Assembly (NCBI RefSeq): GCF_012912105.1
Contig: NZ_QMEA01000038.1
Location: 1 to 46,858 of the forward strand
Source of the DNA: Brasilonema sp. UFV-L1
GTDB taxonomy: Bacteria; Cyanobacteriota; Cyanobacteriia; Cyanobacteriales; Nostocaceae
Direction of reading: 5' to 3'
Length of the DNA stretch: 46,858 nt
Shown here: piece after piece, positions 8,443 to 16,012 of the stretch
Numbering within the stretch: position 1 is the stretch's first letter
How the letters are laid out: the number at the start of each line of letters is the position of its first letter
The notes under the pieces: generated by a model
What the model was told of the DNA's origin: nothing
What the model saw: the letters and a program-made list of their open reading frames with translations, nothing else
Database searches by the model: none
Program-made: the position numbers and the translations under genes

Positions 8443-9360
8443 TTAACGTTCTTTTCCCAAAGCAATAGTCATCGAACCTGTGACCACTAAAACTGCTCCT
8501 ACGATTCCGATAAAGGAAATGTTTTCTGGTAAAATGAGAGTTGGTGCCAAAACTGATACAAGCCAAATTGAGATTAAAGTCACAATTGGAGCTAATGCTA
8601 AAACTGCACTCACGCGTGAGGCTTCCCAATGTTCCAGAGATTCAGCGAATGCACCATAAGCAATCAGAGTATTTAAAGCACAAAAAATTAACACACCCAA
8701 ATGCCAAGGATTTAGTGTCAAAATGACTTTTGGATTAGCAAATGGAGTAAATAACAAAGTACATCCTCCATAAATGATCAGCATGATGCTAAAAGAAGAT
8801 AAAGATTGTAATAACTGCTTTTGCGCCAAAGCATAAATAACCCAAGTGACTGCACCTAGCACAACCAAACCACTACCCAAAAGATATTGATCATGAGCTG
8901 TCACTAAATTCTTTAATTGTTCGTGAAAAAACAGAGTGAAGCCCATAACAAGAACACTGACACCAATCCATTGAGGCAGAGTATAACGTTCTCTAAAAAG
9001 AAATAAACCACCAAAACCCAAAAGGAAAGGAGCCAACTGAATAATCACTTCAGCGTTACCAGGTGTAGTTAATGCTAAACCTTGCGTGAAAAGAATATAG
9101 TTAGTTGCTAAGCCGAGAATAGCAATTCCTAGCAACATCCAAGAAGTGGAACGCAATCTTTCTAATGTTGGTAGTTTTCCTTGCCATCCTAAATAAACAG
9201 CTGATAACACAAACGATACTAAAAAGCGAAACCAAATGAGCGTGTAAACATCAAGTACTTGCAAAGTGATTGCTAAAGCAATTGGTAGAATTCCCCACAA
9301 AGAAACGGTCACTAACGATAATGCTAGCCCGAAACGCCAGCGACCGGAAGTTGTATGCAT
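8443..9360 (-). CDS. EamA/DMT superfamily permease
   Basis: A 305-aa inner-membrane transporter of the drug/metabolite transporter superfamily. About ten hydrophobic segments are visible, organised as two EamA repeats: residues about 10-145 (LALSLVTVSLWGILPIAL ... FRERYTLPQWIGVSVLVMGF) and about 160-300 (LGAVTWVIYALAQK ... IGIVGAVLVVTGSMTIAL). The characteristic repeat-end helices preceded by a charged loop are present in both halves. Substrates of this family range from amino acids to nucleosides and sugars; nothing in the context identifies one here. The gene is single, with a repeat element upstream between it and the Eis-like gene. Confidence 0.88.
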   Translation of the reverse strand: MHTTSGRWRFGLALSLVTVSLWGILPIALAITLQVLDVYTLIWFRFLVSFVLSAVYLGWQGKLPTLERLRSTSWMLLGIAILGLATNYILFTQGLALTTPGNAEVIIQLAPFLLGFGGLFLFRERYTLPQWIGVSVLVMGFTLFFHEQLKNLVTAHDQYLLGSGLVVLGAVTWVIYALAQKQLLQSLSSFSIMLIIYGGCTLLFTPFANPKVILTLNPWHLGVLIFCALNTLIAYGAFAESLEHWEASRVSAVLALAPIVTLISIWLVSVLAPTLILPENISFIGIVGAVLVVTGSMTIALGKER

Positions 9361-9430
9361 TGTAGTTATTAGTTATGAGTTATTAATGATTAGTCAAAGA
9401 ACAAACGACTAATGACAAAAGACAACATCA

Positions 9431-9530
9431 GGACTTATGTAAAGAAACCCGGTTTATACCAAAAATCATTTGTTTTGCAAGCAAATACGAACGAATAAAC
9501 CGGGTTTCTAGCAGATGGTGCGTCAGTGGT
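9431..9530. repeat. MITE-like element with AAACCCGGTTT inverted repeats
   Basis: Perfect 15-bp arms AGAAACCCGGTTTAT (9443-9457) and ATAAACCGGGTTTCT (9495-9509) enclose 37 nt. They are flanked by an imperfect outer repeat (GGACTTATGTA left, GGTGCGTCAGT right). The right half closely resembles 33015-33079, so this is a dispersed family. It fills most of the 177-bp gap between the flanking genes. Confidence 0.7.
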
Positions 9531-9537
9531 AAACATT

Positions 9538-10716
9538 TTAAAAAAAATCAGCCATCCAAGGGGATGCGCCAGCAAATATTTGAGTTGCTGCTAACAAAGC
9601 TGTTTCTGTAGCATCAAGTTGTCCTGCAAGTTGCAGTTTCTCAGGAGTAAACAAGCCTGTGTACAAAGGTGCTAATCCTCTAATATCTAGCTTCATTTCG
9701 CCTTTCCCACCACTGGTAACTTCACCGCGTCCATTGGCAACAGACAAAATAAATCTACCATTATTTTCAGCAAGCAAGTCATCTTGAATTTCCAGGTGCA
9801 GTTCTGCTTTTATTCCTAGTGGATAACCACGCTTTTCTAGCGCCTTGACTACATCAATGACACGTAGCATCCAGCGCTTGACAGATTTTTGCTTAGCAGT
9901 TTGCTCTGGTAACAGTAAAGTTAGAGAGTCAACAGCAGAACCTTTCCATCGGATATAGTTGATCATAGAACGATGGTTGGCAATAAAGTTCCAAAAGGTT
10001 CGTGCAGCAGCACTTGTCAGGACTGCCCAATCCCTGATACGTATAAAGGAGTCATCCTCGTTTTGGTCTTGATTGAATATTATGTAGCCTTGGGGTTGGT
10101 CTGCTGAACCGATAAAATAAGCGTAAACTGTTTCCTTCTCATCTGGTGTCACTAAACGTTTCCAAATCCCTACATGTCGATCTAAGTGTCCGTTGTTGAG
10201 TCTTGCATGTTGCTGATACAGCTCATGAAAGAGTTCATGATTGTCTGATATTCTAGATACTAGAGGTAGTGGTTGCTCTTTTAGTTGGATACTCTGGGTA
10301 TCGACTTCCCAAATACAAAAGGTACCACCTTGTTCATAGCCTGTTTTTCGGTATAAGCCTTGAGTCGCTGGATAAAGAGCAGAGATTGGTACTCCCTTCG
10401 CGTGAAGTTCTCTAACAGTATGCTGCATCAGAGTTAATCCTGCTCCACCTCCACGATATTCTGGAGCAACACCTACTGCAGCTATTCCTATCATAGGTAC
10501 ACGTTGACCACCCCACCACTGAGCCATCGGGATAGTCGCTAGTCCACCAGCAACTTCCTCACCTACACGGATGACATGAAAGTTTTCCAAGCCGAGACGG
10601 TTGAAGTAAATTTCGCTCTCACCCGGCGACATGAGAAAACACTGCTCAAGAATATTCCCTAGTCGCTGAATGTCCTTTTGATTGACAACTTGGCTGTATT
10701 TAAATGTTGATATCAT
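9538..10716 (-). CDS. Eis-like GNAT family N-acetyltransferase
   Basis: A 392-aa protein with the three-part layout of the Eis family. The N-terminal GNAT domain has the acetyl-CoA loop APEYRGGGAGLTLM (about residues 84-97) and the LYPATQGLYRKTGYE segment. A second GNAT-like domain is in the middle. The C-terminal part is an SCP2/sterol-carrier-like domain (about 285-390; GRFILSVANGRGEVTSGG). In the characterised mycobacterial enzyme an interior tyrosine and the C-terminal carboxylate act in catalysis; this protein also ends in Phe. Family members acetylate aminoglycosides and lysines, but the substrate here is unknown. An AGGCAGC sequence precedes the ATG. Confidence 0.88.
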   Translation of the reverse strand: MISTFKYSQVVNQKDIQRLGNILEQCFLMSPGESEIYFNRLGLENFHVIRVGEEVAGGLATIPMAQWWGGQRVPMIGIAAVGVAPEYRGGGAGLTLMQHTVRELHAKGVPISALYPATQGLYRKTGYEQGGTFCIWEVDTQSIQLKEQPLPLVSRISDNHELFHELYQQHARLNNGHLDRHVGIWKRLVTPDEKETVYAYFIGSADQPQGYIIFNQDQNEDDSFIRIRDWAVLTSAAARTFWNFIANHRSMINYIRWKGSAVDSLTLLLPEQTAKQKSVKRWMLRVIDVVKALEKRGYPLGIKAELHLEIQDDLLAENNGRFILSVANGRGEVTSGGKGEMKLDIRGLAPLYTGLFTPEKLQLAGQLDATETALLAATQIFAGASPWMADFF

Positions 10717-10814
10717 TGTATGTGCTGCCTAGTACGCTCAAACTACAAGCATACTACAGCAAGTAGTCGTACTAGCGCCTCACCCAAAAGGTTCATGCAA
10801 ATGGGGGAAGTGTG

Positions 10815-11384
10815 TTAGCCTTCAATTTGTTTTGAAGACTTCCAGTCTTTTGTTTCTATTGCTAAGAGATTTTCTTCCACCCATTTCCCGTGTTTCTGGA
10901 AACCTTGTGGGATATAACAAATAAATTTCATCCCAATTCTTTTTAAAACTTTCTCGCTAGCCTTATTCCACAAAGCGTGATACGCTTCAATACGTTCCGC
11001 TCCTAAAACAGTAAAACCAAACTCGACAATAGCTTTAGCCGCCTCTGTCATATAACCTTGACGTTGGTGTTCTGGGTGTGTCCAAAACCCAAGATTCCAA
11101 ACATCTTTTAATTCGTTATGTTTTCTGATAGAAATTCTGCCAATAAATGCATTTGTCTCAGCAGATTCAAGCGTGAATGTGTAAGCTAAACCGAAATCCC
11201 AAGCTTGAAGATTTCGTTGAAGAGGTTCGTGAAGTTCTTCGATAGATTTCGGAGCTTCCCAAAGGATACCATCATTAAACCCCTGGAACCGTGTTGCTGA
11301 AAACACGTATGGAATATCTTGTTCGCAGACGCATCTTAGAATATAGCGTTCAGTGTGAATTCGGTATGTTCTTGGTACTCTCAT
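10815..11384 (-). CDS. GNAT family N-acetyltransferase (RimJ/RimL type)
   Basis: A single-domain acetyltransferase of about 189 aa from ATG 11384 (MRVPRTYRIHTERYILRCV). A GTG at 11405 would add seven residues. The TERYILR start, GFNDG..W loop, IGRISIRKHNELKDVWNLGFW strand and HPEHQRQGYMTEAAKAIVEFGF acetyl-CoA binding segment are typical of RimJ/RimL-type enzymes, as is the AYHALWNKASEKVLKRIGMK tail. Such enzymes acetylate ribosomal protein N-termini, antibiotics or small amines. It is separated from the Eis-like gene by about 100 bp, and its 5' end is close to the ABC ATPase gene in the same direction, so it may be co-transcribed with that gene. Confidence 0.87.
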   Translation of the reverse strand: MRVPRTYRIHTERYILRCVCEQDIPYVFSATRFQGFNDGILWEAPKSIEELHEPLQRNLQAWDFGLAYTFTLESAETNAFIGRISIRKHNELKDVWNLGFWTHPEHQRQGYMTEAAKAIVEFGFTVLGAERIEAYHALWNKASEKVLKRIGMKFICYIPQGFQKHGKWVEENLLAIETKDWKSSKQIEG

Positions 11385-11420
11385 GTGTTCAAATAAGAGC
11401 TTCACTTGACTTTACCAATC

Positions 11421-12194
11421 TTAACTTGTAAGATCCAATCCTTTACCATTGAGACGACTTAGGAAACTACGTAGGCGATCGCTTTCTGGATGAGAAAGAA
11501 CTTTGCAAGCCAAGCCCTGTTCTACCACAACACCTTTATCCAAAAACATAACTCGATGTGCTACTTCACGAGCGAATTGCATTTCATGAGTGACAACTAC
11601 CATTGTCATACCTTCTGCTGCTAATTGTTGTATGACTTGCAAGACTTCACCAACAAGTTCTGGATCTAAAGCGCTAGTTGGTTCATCAAAAAGCATAACT
11701 TGGGGATTCATACACAAACTACGGGCAATAGCGACTCGTTGCTTTTGTCCTCCTGAAAGTTGTTCTGGATATGCAGATACTTTATCAAAAAGTCCTACTT
11801 TTTCAAGATAAAATTTTGCCAATTTTGTACTTTCTTGTATTGATTTTCCCTGCACTTGACGCGGAGCTAGTGTAAGATTTTCTAGTACGCTTAAATGAGG
11901 AAATAAGTTAAACTGTTGAAACACCATACCGACTTGTGTTCTTAGTTGCCGCAGTTGCCTATCGCTAAAGTTAGGTTGCGATAGGTCTATTCCATTGACT
12001 ATTAAACGTCCACAATCAATAGCTTCCAGCCGATTGAAGCAGCGAAGTAAAGTACTTTTACCACAACCAGAAGCACCAATGACTGCTACGACTTCTCCGC
12101 GTTTGATTTCGCCAGAAATTCCCTTGAGAACTTTTAGGGGACCATAACTCTTTTCAATATTTTGAAAGAAAATTGTAACAGAGGAATTGTCCAT
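11421..12194 (-). CDS. Polar amino-acid ABC transporter, ATP-binding protein
   Basis: A 257-aa cytoplasmic ATPase of a polar amino-acid importer (GlnQ/HisP/ArtP type). Walker [14 protein letters not shown] (about residues 37-49), the Q-loop [17 protein letters not shown], the signature [15 protein letters not shown], Walker [13 protein letters not shown] and the H-loop [14 protein letters not shown] are all present and intact. The gene diverges from a substrate-binding lipoprotein gene and a permease gene (12305-13962) across a 110-bp shared promoter region, so the three components of one importer are split over two transcripts. The transported amino acid cannot be deduced. Confidence 0.93.
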   Translation of the reverse strand: MDNSSVTIFFQNIEKSYGPLKVLKGISGEIKRGEVVAVIGASGCGKSTLLRCFNRLEAIDCGRLIVNGIDLSQPNFSDRQLRQLRTQVGMVFQQFNLFPHLSVLENLTLAPRQVQGKSIQESTKLAKFYLEKVGLFDKVSAYPEQLSGGQKQRVAIARSLCMNPQVMLFDEPTSALDPELVGEVLQVIQQLAAEGMTMVVVTHEMQFAREVAHRVMFLDKGVVVEQGLACKVLSHPESDRLRSFLSRLNGKGLDLTS

Positions 12195-12304
12195 TTTATA
12201 TACTTATTTGACGACAGATTATTCCAGGTAAACACCCTGATTTGTCAAACATAAAAGTTAAGCTGGTACGTCTTGAATATATTGAATCTTTTGGACAAAA
12301 ACAC
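12195..12304. promoter_or_regulatory. Divergent control region of the amino-acid importer
   Basis: 110 bp between two divergently transcribed parts of the same transporter, so it should contain both promoters and any shared operator. No consensus promoter pair or operator was recognised with confidence; the assignment rests on gene layout alone. Confidence 0.45.
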
Positions 12305-13189
12305 ATGTCAGAGCAAAAAATGACGCGATCGCGTTTTCTGAAACATTTTTTAACGACTTTAGGTGCAGCTGTCATTTTGTCAGCTTGTGAAACTTCAGGC
12401 AGCAGTACTAGCACTACTTCTAACGGTAATTCCGAGACAACAGCAAAGTCAACATCAGAAACAGGACAGAAAGCGACATCGGGAAAAACCATAACAGTTG
12501 CTACAGAACCGACTTTTCCACCCTTTGAGTCTAAAGGTTTGGGAAATGAACTCGTAGGGTTCGATATTGATCTCATCAAAGCAGTGGGACAAGCCGCTGG
12601 AATAACGATTGAATTCCAAAGTTTACCTTTTGATGGTATAATACCAGGACTTCAAGCCAATACTGTTGATGCTGCTATCAGTTCAATTACAATCACTCCA
12701 GAACGTGCTCAAGCAGTGTCTTTTTCTCGACCTTATTTTAGAGCAGGGTTGGCGATCGCAGTCCGTCAAGACAACACAGCAATTACCAACCTAGATAATC
12801 TAAAAGGCAAGAAAATTGCTGCTCAAATTGGGACAACCGGAGCGAAAAAAGCAAAAAGCATCTCTGGTGCTCAAGTACGGGAATTCGACTCAGCCCCTTT
12901 AGCGCTGCAGGAACTGGCAAATGGTAACGTAGATGCTGTCATCAACGATGGTCCTGTGACATTAGAAGCGATCAAGAGTGGTAACATCAAAGGTTTAAAG
13001 GTAGTTGGTCAACTCGTCACCGAAGAATATTATGGCATTGCCTTACCGAAAAACTCTCCCAATCTCAACGCCATTAACACAGCTCTTGCAAAGATAATTT
13101 CAGACGGTACTTACGCTCAAATTTATAAGAAGTGGTTCAATGCAGAACCTCCAAAATTACCAGAGACTGCACCAGCCTCTACCTCTTAA
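12305..13189 (+). CDS. Polar amino-acid ABC transporter, substrate-binding lipoprotein
   Basis: A 294-aa periplasmic solute-binding protein of family 3. ATG 12305 was chosen over the longer TTG-initiated frame because it places a compact lipoprotein signal at the N-terminus: basic MSEQKMTRSRFLK, a hydrophobic core, then the lipobox LSAC with the acylated cysteine near residue 28. A Ser/Thr-rich linker precedes the bilobed domain. The domain contains the family signatures TFPPFESKG, GFDIDLIKAVGQAAG, PFDGIIPGLQANTVDAAIS, ITPERAQAVSFSRPYF and an aspartate-containing DAVINDGP hinge segment. It is followed after 62 bp by the permease gene and is divergent from the ATPase gene. Confidence 0.93.
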   Translation: MSEQKMTRSRFLKHFLTTLGAAVILSACETSGSSTSTTSNGNSETTAKSTSETGQKATSGKTITVATEPTFPPFESKGLGNELVGFDIDLIKAVGQAAGITIEFQSLPFDGIIPGLQANTVDAAISSITITPERAQAVSFSRPYFRAGLAIAVRQDNTAITNLDNLKGKKIAAQIGTTGAKKAKSISGAQVREFDSAPLALQELANGNVDAVINDGPVTLEAIKSGNIKGLKVVGQLVTEEYYGIALPKNSPNLNAINTALAKIISDGTYAQIYKKWFNAEPPKLPETAPASTS

Positions 13190-13251
13190 GGAGAAGACAA
13201 GCAGACAAATCAATTCAAAGCAAGTCTTCCCACCTCCCCATTAATAATCTA

Positions 13252-13962
13252 ATGATTCAGAGTCTAACCATCATTCTCAACGCCCTACCAGATTTACTGC
13301 TTGGCGCTGTTGTCACGCTTGAGATTACCGCGTTTTCAATTGTTTTTGGCATGATTGGCGGCTCGTTGATTGGAATTGCTCGACTTTCGCCAATTGTACC
13401 CTTGCGCTTTTGCACTCGTGCTTATGTTGATTTTTTTCGCGGAACGCCTTTGCTCGTACAAATTTTTATGATTTACTTTGGTTTACCAGCACTGGCTCAA
13501 AGCATTGGTATACCTCTGCGTTTTGACCGTTTACTTGCTGCTGTGGTTGCTTTGAGCCTCAACTGTGCTGCATATATAAGTGAAATCGTTCGTGCTGGAA
13601 TTCAATCTATTGAACCAGGACAAGCAGAAGCAGCAAACTCGCTGGGTATGAGTGGATTACAAACCATGCGCTATATCATTTTTCCCCAGGCGTTGCGCCG
13701 CATGATTCCACCGCTTGGAAATGAATTTATTACTTTGCTTAAAGATACCAGTCTTGTCGCAGTCATCGGTTTTGAAGAATTATTTCGACGCGGTCAATTA
13801 ATTGTCGCTAGTACTTATCGCGCTTTTGAGATTTACACTGCAGTTGCTTTAGTTTACCTTGTTCTCACCTTAGCTTCATCCCAATTTTTCTCTTTTCTTG
13901 AAGTTTGGATGAACCCAATCAAGCGTAAAAGACCAAGTCATACCAAATTGACCTCGTCATAA
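13252..13962 (+). CDS. Polar amino-acid ABC transporter, permease
   Basis: A 236-aa inner-membrane permease (HisM/GlnP family). I chose ATG 13252 (MIQSLTIILNALPDLLLGAVVTLEIT), which gives the normal N-terminus; the longer frame would overlap the binding-protein gene. About five membrane helices are visible. The cytoplasmic EAA loop reads QAEAANSLGMSGLQTMRYIIFPQALRRMIPPL (no stretch altered), and the segments YVDFFRGTPLLVQIF and ISEIVRAGI are also typical. The stop codon TAA (13960-13962) lies inside an 8-bp direct repeat flanking a palindromic element. The element inserted at the very 3' end without damaging the protein. Confidence 0.92.
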   Translation: MIQSLTIILNALPDLLLGAVVTLEITAFSIVFGMIGGSLIGIARLSPIVPLRFCTRAYVDFFRGTPLLVQIFMIYFGLPALAQSIGIPLRFDRLLAAVVALSLNCAAYISEIVRAGIQSIEPGQAEAANSLGMSGLQTMRYIIFPQALRRMIPPLGNEFITLLKDTSLVAVIGFEELFRRGQLIVASTYRAFEIYTAVALVYLVLTLASSQFFSFLEVWMNPIKRKRPSHTKLTSS

Positions 13963-13963
13963 T

Positions 13964-14122
13964 GGCGTTGCTGAATCAGCGTATGAATTGTCATTCTGAG
14001 CGTAACGAAGTGAAGCGTTAGCGCAGCGTGTCCGCAGGACATAGAATCTCTGCAGATGCTTCATTTCGCTTCGCTACATTCAGCATGACAAAACTAGATT
14101 CATACTTCAAATCAGCAACGCC
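13964..14122. mobile_element. Non-autonomous palindromic (MITE-like) element at the permease stop codon
   Basis: A 159-bp element with terminal inverted repeats GGCGTTGCTGA (13964-13974) and TCAGCAACGCC (14112-14122), and largely self-complementary inside (TGTCATTCTGAGCG left against CATTCAGCATGACA right). It is flanked directly by the 8-bp direct repeat GTCATAAT at 13956-13963 and 14123-14130, as expected for a target-site duplication. It encodes no protein. The left repeat contains the permease stop codon. Confidence 0.78.
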
Positions 14123-14160
14123 GTCATAATAATACCATTTCTTTGTGAGGCTGCGCCAAA

Positions 14161-14188
14161 TTTTCTTTCTTTCTTTCTTTCTTTCTTT
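14161..14188. repeat. TTCT tetranucleotide microsatellite
   Basis: About seven tandem TTTC/TTCT units in the intergenic region between the palindromic element and the synthetase leader. Non-coding and likely length-variable by slippage. Confidence 0.85.
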
Positions 14189-14351
14189 GTGTCCTTTGCG
14201 CTCTACCCTGCGGGAAGCCGCTCCGCGTCTATGTGGTTCGTTCTTCATATAATTAGGCGCATCTTCATACAGAATTGGTATAAGTCAATAGCGCGTTCTA
14301 CTAAATTTCTGAGCTAATTTTCTTAATAGACACAAGGTCACAACAAAATTT

Positions 14352-14360
14352 TGCTAAAAT
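14352..14360 (+). promoter_or_regulatory. Extended -10 promoter candidate for the synthetase leader
   Basis: TGCTAAAAT matches an extended -10 (TGn followed by TAAAAT). No good -35 is placed 17 bp upstream, which is tolerated with an extended -10. It predicts transcription starting near 14367 and a leader of about 240 nt, a normal length for a T-box leader. Confidence 0.4.
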
Positions 14361-14366
14361 GCATTC

Positions 14367-14609
14367 AACTCATTGAAGAGGAAAGACCCCTCTGAGAGGT
14401 TCACCTGAAAAGGAAATCTGCAATCAGACTATAAACTGATTTAGATAGGCATTAGTAAGGTGAAACGTAGCTGCAACGAAACTGCAGTAATTGAGTGCCA
14501 CATTCTTGTGCTAGCAAGCAAAAAAACCGAGTGTGTGGAAGCTGGATGGCACCGCCGTTGATATGGTTCCAGTACTTAAACAATAGTCGTTGTTTGCGAA
14601 CCGTAGCAT
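14367..14609 (+). promoter_or_regulatory. T-box-like tRNA-sensing leader of the aspartyl-tRNA synthetase gene
   Basis: The 3' part has the layout of a T-box antiterminator. Arm CTGGA (14542-14546) is followed by the 7-nt bulge TGGCACC (14547-14553), GCC (14554-14556), an 8-nt loop, GGT (14565-14567) and TCCAG (14568-14572). GCC pairs with GGT and CTGGA with TCCAG. The family consensus bulge is TGGNACC; N here is C, which would pair with the G discriminator base of tRNA-Asp or tRNA-Asn. A competing 8-bp helix pairs 14562-14569 (TATGGTTC) with 14598-14605 (GAACCGTA), 5 nt before the ATG. No T-run follows, so control at translation initiation is more likely than termination. Upstream hairpins: AGAGG/CCTCT (14377-14393), AATCAG/CTGATT with outer ATCT/AGAT (14416-14446), and CTGCA/TGCAG (14471-14487). 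I could not place the canonical Stem I loop E motif or a unique specifier; AAC at 14434 and GAC at 14427 are candidates. Confidence 0.65.
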
Positions 14610-15908
14610 ATGGTGAGTCCCACACGTACACTTATTGGCTCCCTTCAATCGTCACTTTCAGAACAAGTTCTTATTCGCGGATGGATATATCGTTTGCGAG
14701 AACTTGCTAGAACAACATTTATTATTGTTAAGGACTGTAGCGGCGAAGTTCAGTGTGTTGCTGATTCAGCTTCAGTTCGAGAAATGTCTCTCAAGCTGGA
14801 TGAACCAGTTGAAATCAAAGGGAAGGTAAAACCTGATCTTCGCTCACGCGGTGGTTTTGAGATAGAAGTTATTGATATTTCCATTTTAAATCGCGTTACT
14901 CATCTTGTTCCTTTTAATTCTTGTTCAGATATTTCAGAAATTGGAATTGACACAATTTTGGCTTATCGTCCCTTGTCACTTCGTAATGATAGCGTTGGCA
15001 ATATTTTCAAGATTCAAGCTGCAATTCTACATAACTTTCGTCAATTCTTGAGAGAGCAACACTTCAGCGAGATAATAACATCCAAAATCGTCTCCAGTGG
15101 AACGGAAGGAGGAACAAATCTCTTTGAAATCAAGTACTTTGAACGCTCAGCATACCTTGCTCAAAGTCCCCAATTTTATAAAGAACAAGGCGTGGCGGGA
15201 TTGGAGAGGGTTTTTGAAACAGGTCATGTTTACCGCGCTGAACCTCACGCCAGTAGTCGTCACCTCACAGAATATTACTCCCTAGACCTGGAAATAGGAT
15301 TCATCCATAGTCCCGAAGAGGTCATTCAGTTGGAGAAAGAACTCTTGAGTTATGTATTTGAGCGACTTAACCAAGAGTACGCTCACCTACTAAAAAAGTA
15401 TCGAGACAAGCCTCTTCCAGAAATAATTAACGCCCCTACATGGGAATTTGAAGAATGTCTTGAGCGACTGCATCTGCACTTTAATCGTACTGACCTTGTA
15501 GACGACTTAGATCCAGAAGCGGAACGTCAGCTTTGTCAACTTGCAGAGTCAGAAACTGGAATTCCAGCCGTTTTTGTTATAGGTTTCCCACTTTCAGCGC
15601 GACCTTTTTACACGCACCCTCGTGGTAATAACGGGGCTTCGCAAAGCTTTGACCTTTTGTTTGAGGGTGTTGAGATTACGACGGGTGGGCAAAGACTTCA
15701 TAAGCGAGAGGATTTGGAACAAGCACTCACAAACCGTGGTATTCCTCCAGCCTCATTTGAAAATCATCTTCAGATGTTTGAAATGGGTATGCCTCCACAT
15801 GGTGGGTTGGCTATTGGTTTGGAAAGACTGACTGCACGAATATTGCATCTTTCCAACGTCAGACAAGCAACGCTTTACCCACGAGATAGGTATCGAATCT
15901 TTCCGTAG
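14610..15908 (+). CDS. aspS: Archaeal-type aspartyl-tRNA synthetase (aspartate--tRNA(Asp/Asn) ligase)
   Basis: A class IIb synthetase of 432 aa that charges tRNA-Asp, and possibly tRNA-Asn, with aspartate. It has the short archaeal/eukaryotic-type architecture without the GAD insertion of the roughly 590-aa standard bacterial enzyme. The N-terminal OB-fold anticodon-binding domain covers about residues 1-105 (VLIRGWIYRLRELARTTFIIV). The catalytic core has the motif 1 region (FREQ-like FRQFLREQHFSEIITSKIV), SSGTEGGTNLFEIKYF, LAQSPQFYKE, motif 2 FETGHVYRAEPHASSRHLTE, and motif 3 GGLAIGLERLTARIL near the C-terminus. The position that distinguishes discriminating from non-discriminating archaeal enzymes (Trp or His after GWV) is Tyr here, so tRNA-Asn use is undecided. 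The gene is isolated, preceded by a T-box-like leader and without a clear Shine-Dalgarno. It is probably a second, acquired synthetase. Confidence 0.9.
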   Translation: MVSPTRTLIGSLQSSLSEQVLIRGWIYRLRELARTTFIIVKDCSGEVQCVADSASVREMSLKLDEPVEIKGKVKPDLRSRGGFEIEVIDISILNRVTHLVPFNSCSDISEIGIDTILAYRPLSLRNDSVGNIFKIQAAILHNFRQFLREQHFSEIITSKIVSSGTEGGTNLFEIKYFERSAYLAQSPQFYKEQGVAGLERVFETGHVYRAEPHASSRHLTEYYSLDLEIGFIHSPEEVIQLEKELLSYVFERLNQEYAHLLKKYRDKPLPEIINAPTWEFEECLERLHLHFNRTDLVDDLDPEAERQLCQLAESETGIPAVFVIGFPLSARPFYTHPRGNNGASQSFDLLFEGVEITTGGQRLHKREDLEQALTNRGIPPASFENHLQMFEMGMPPHGGLAIGLERLTARILHLSNVRQATLYPRDRYRIFP

Positions 15909-15942
15909 ATGGAGCAGAGAGAATGTCTGCCTTAAAATAGTC

Positions 15943-15965
15943 AGGGTGGGCATTTTGCCCATCCT
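15943..15965. terminator. Hairpin between the convergent synthetase and amylase genes
   Basis: AGGGTGGGCA and TGCCCATCCT form a 10-bp stem with one G-T pair and a 3-nt loop. It lies between two convergent stop codons, so it may serve both directions. There is no long T-run. Confidence 0.5.
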
Positions 15966-16012
15966 GCAAAACTTGTTAAATCACTTCTCAAATATGGAAC
16001 GCCATCACTGGA

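Noticed and set aside
14573-14609. Intrinsic terminator expected in a classical T-box
   Set aside because: The small AAACAA/TTGTTT hairpin (14578-14595) has no following T-run and low stability, so a transcription terminator is not supported; a translational switch was proposed instead.
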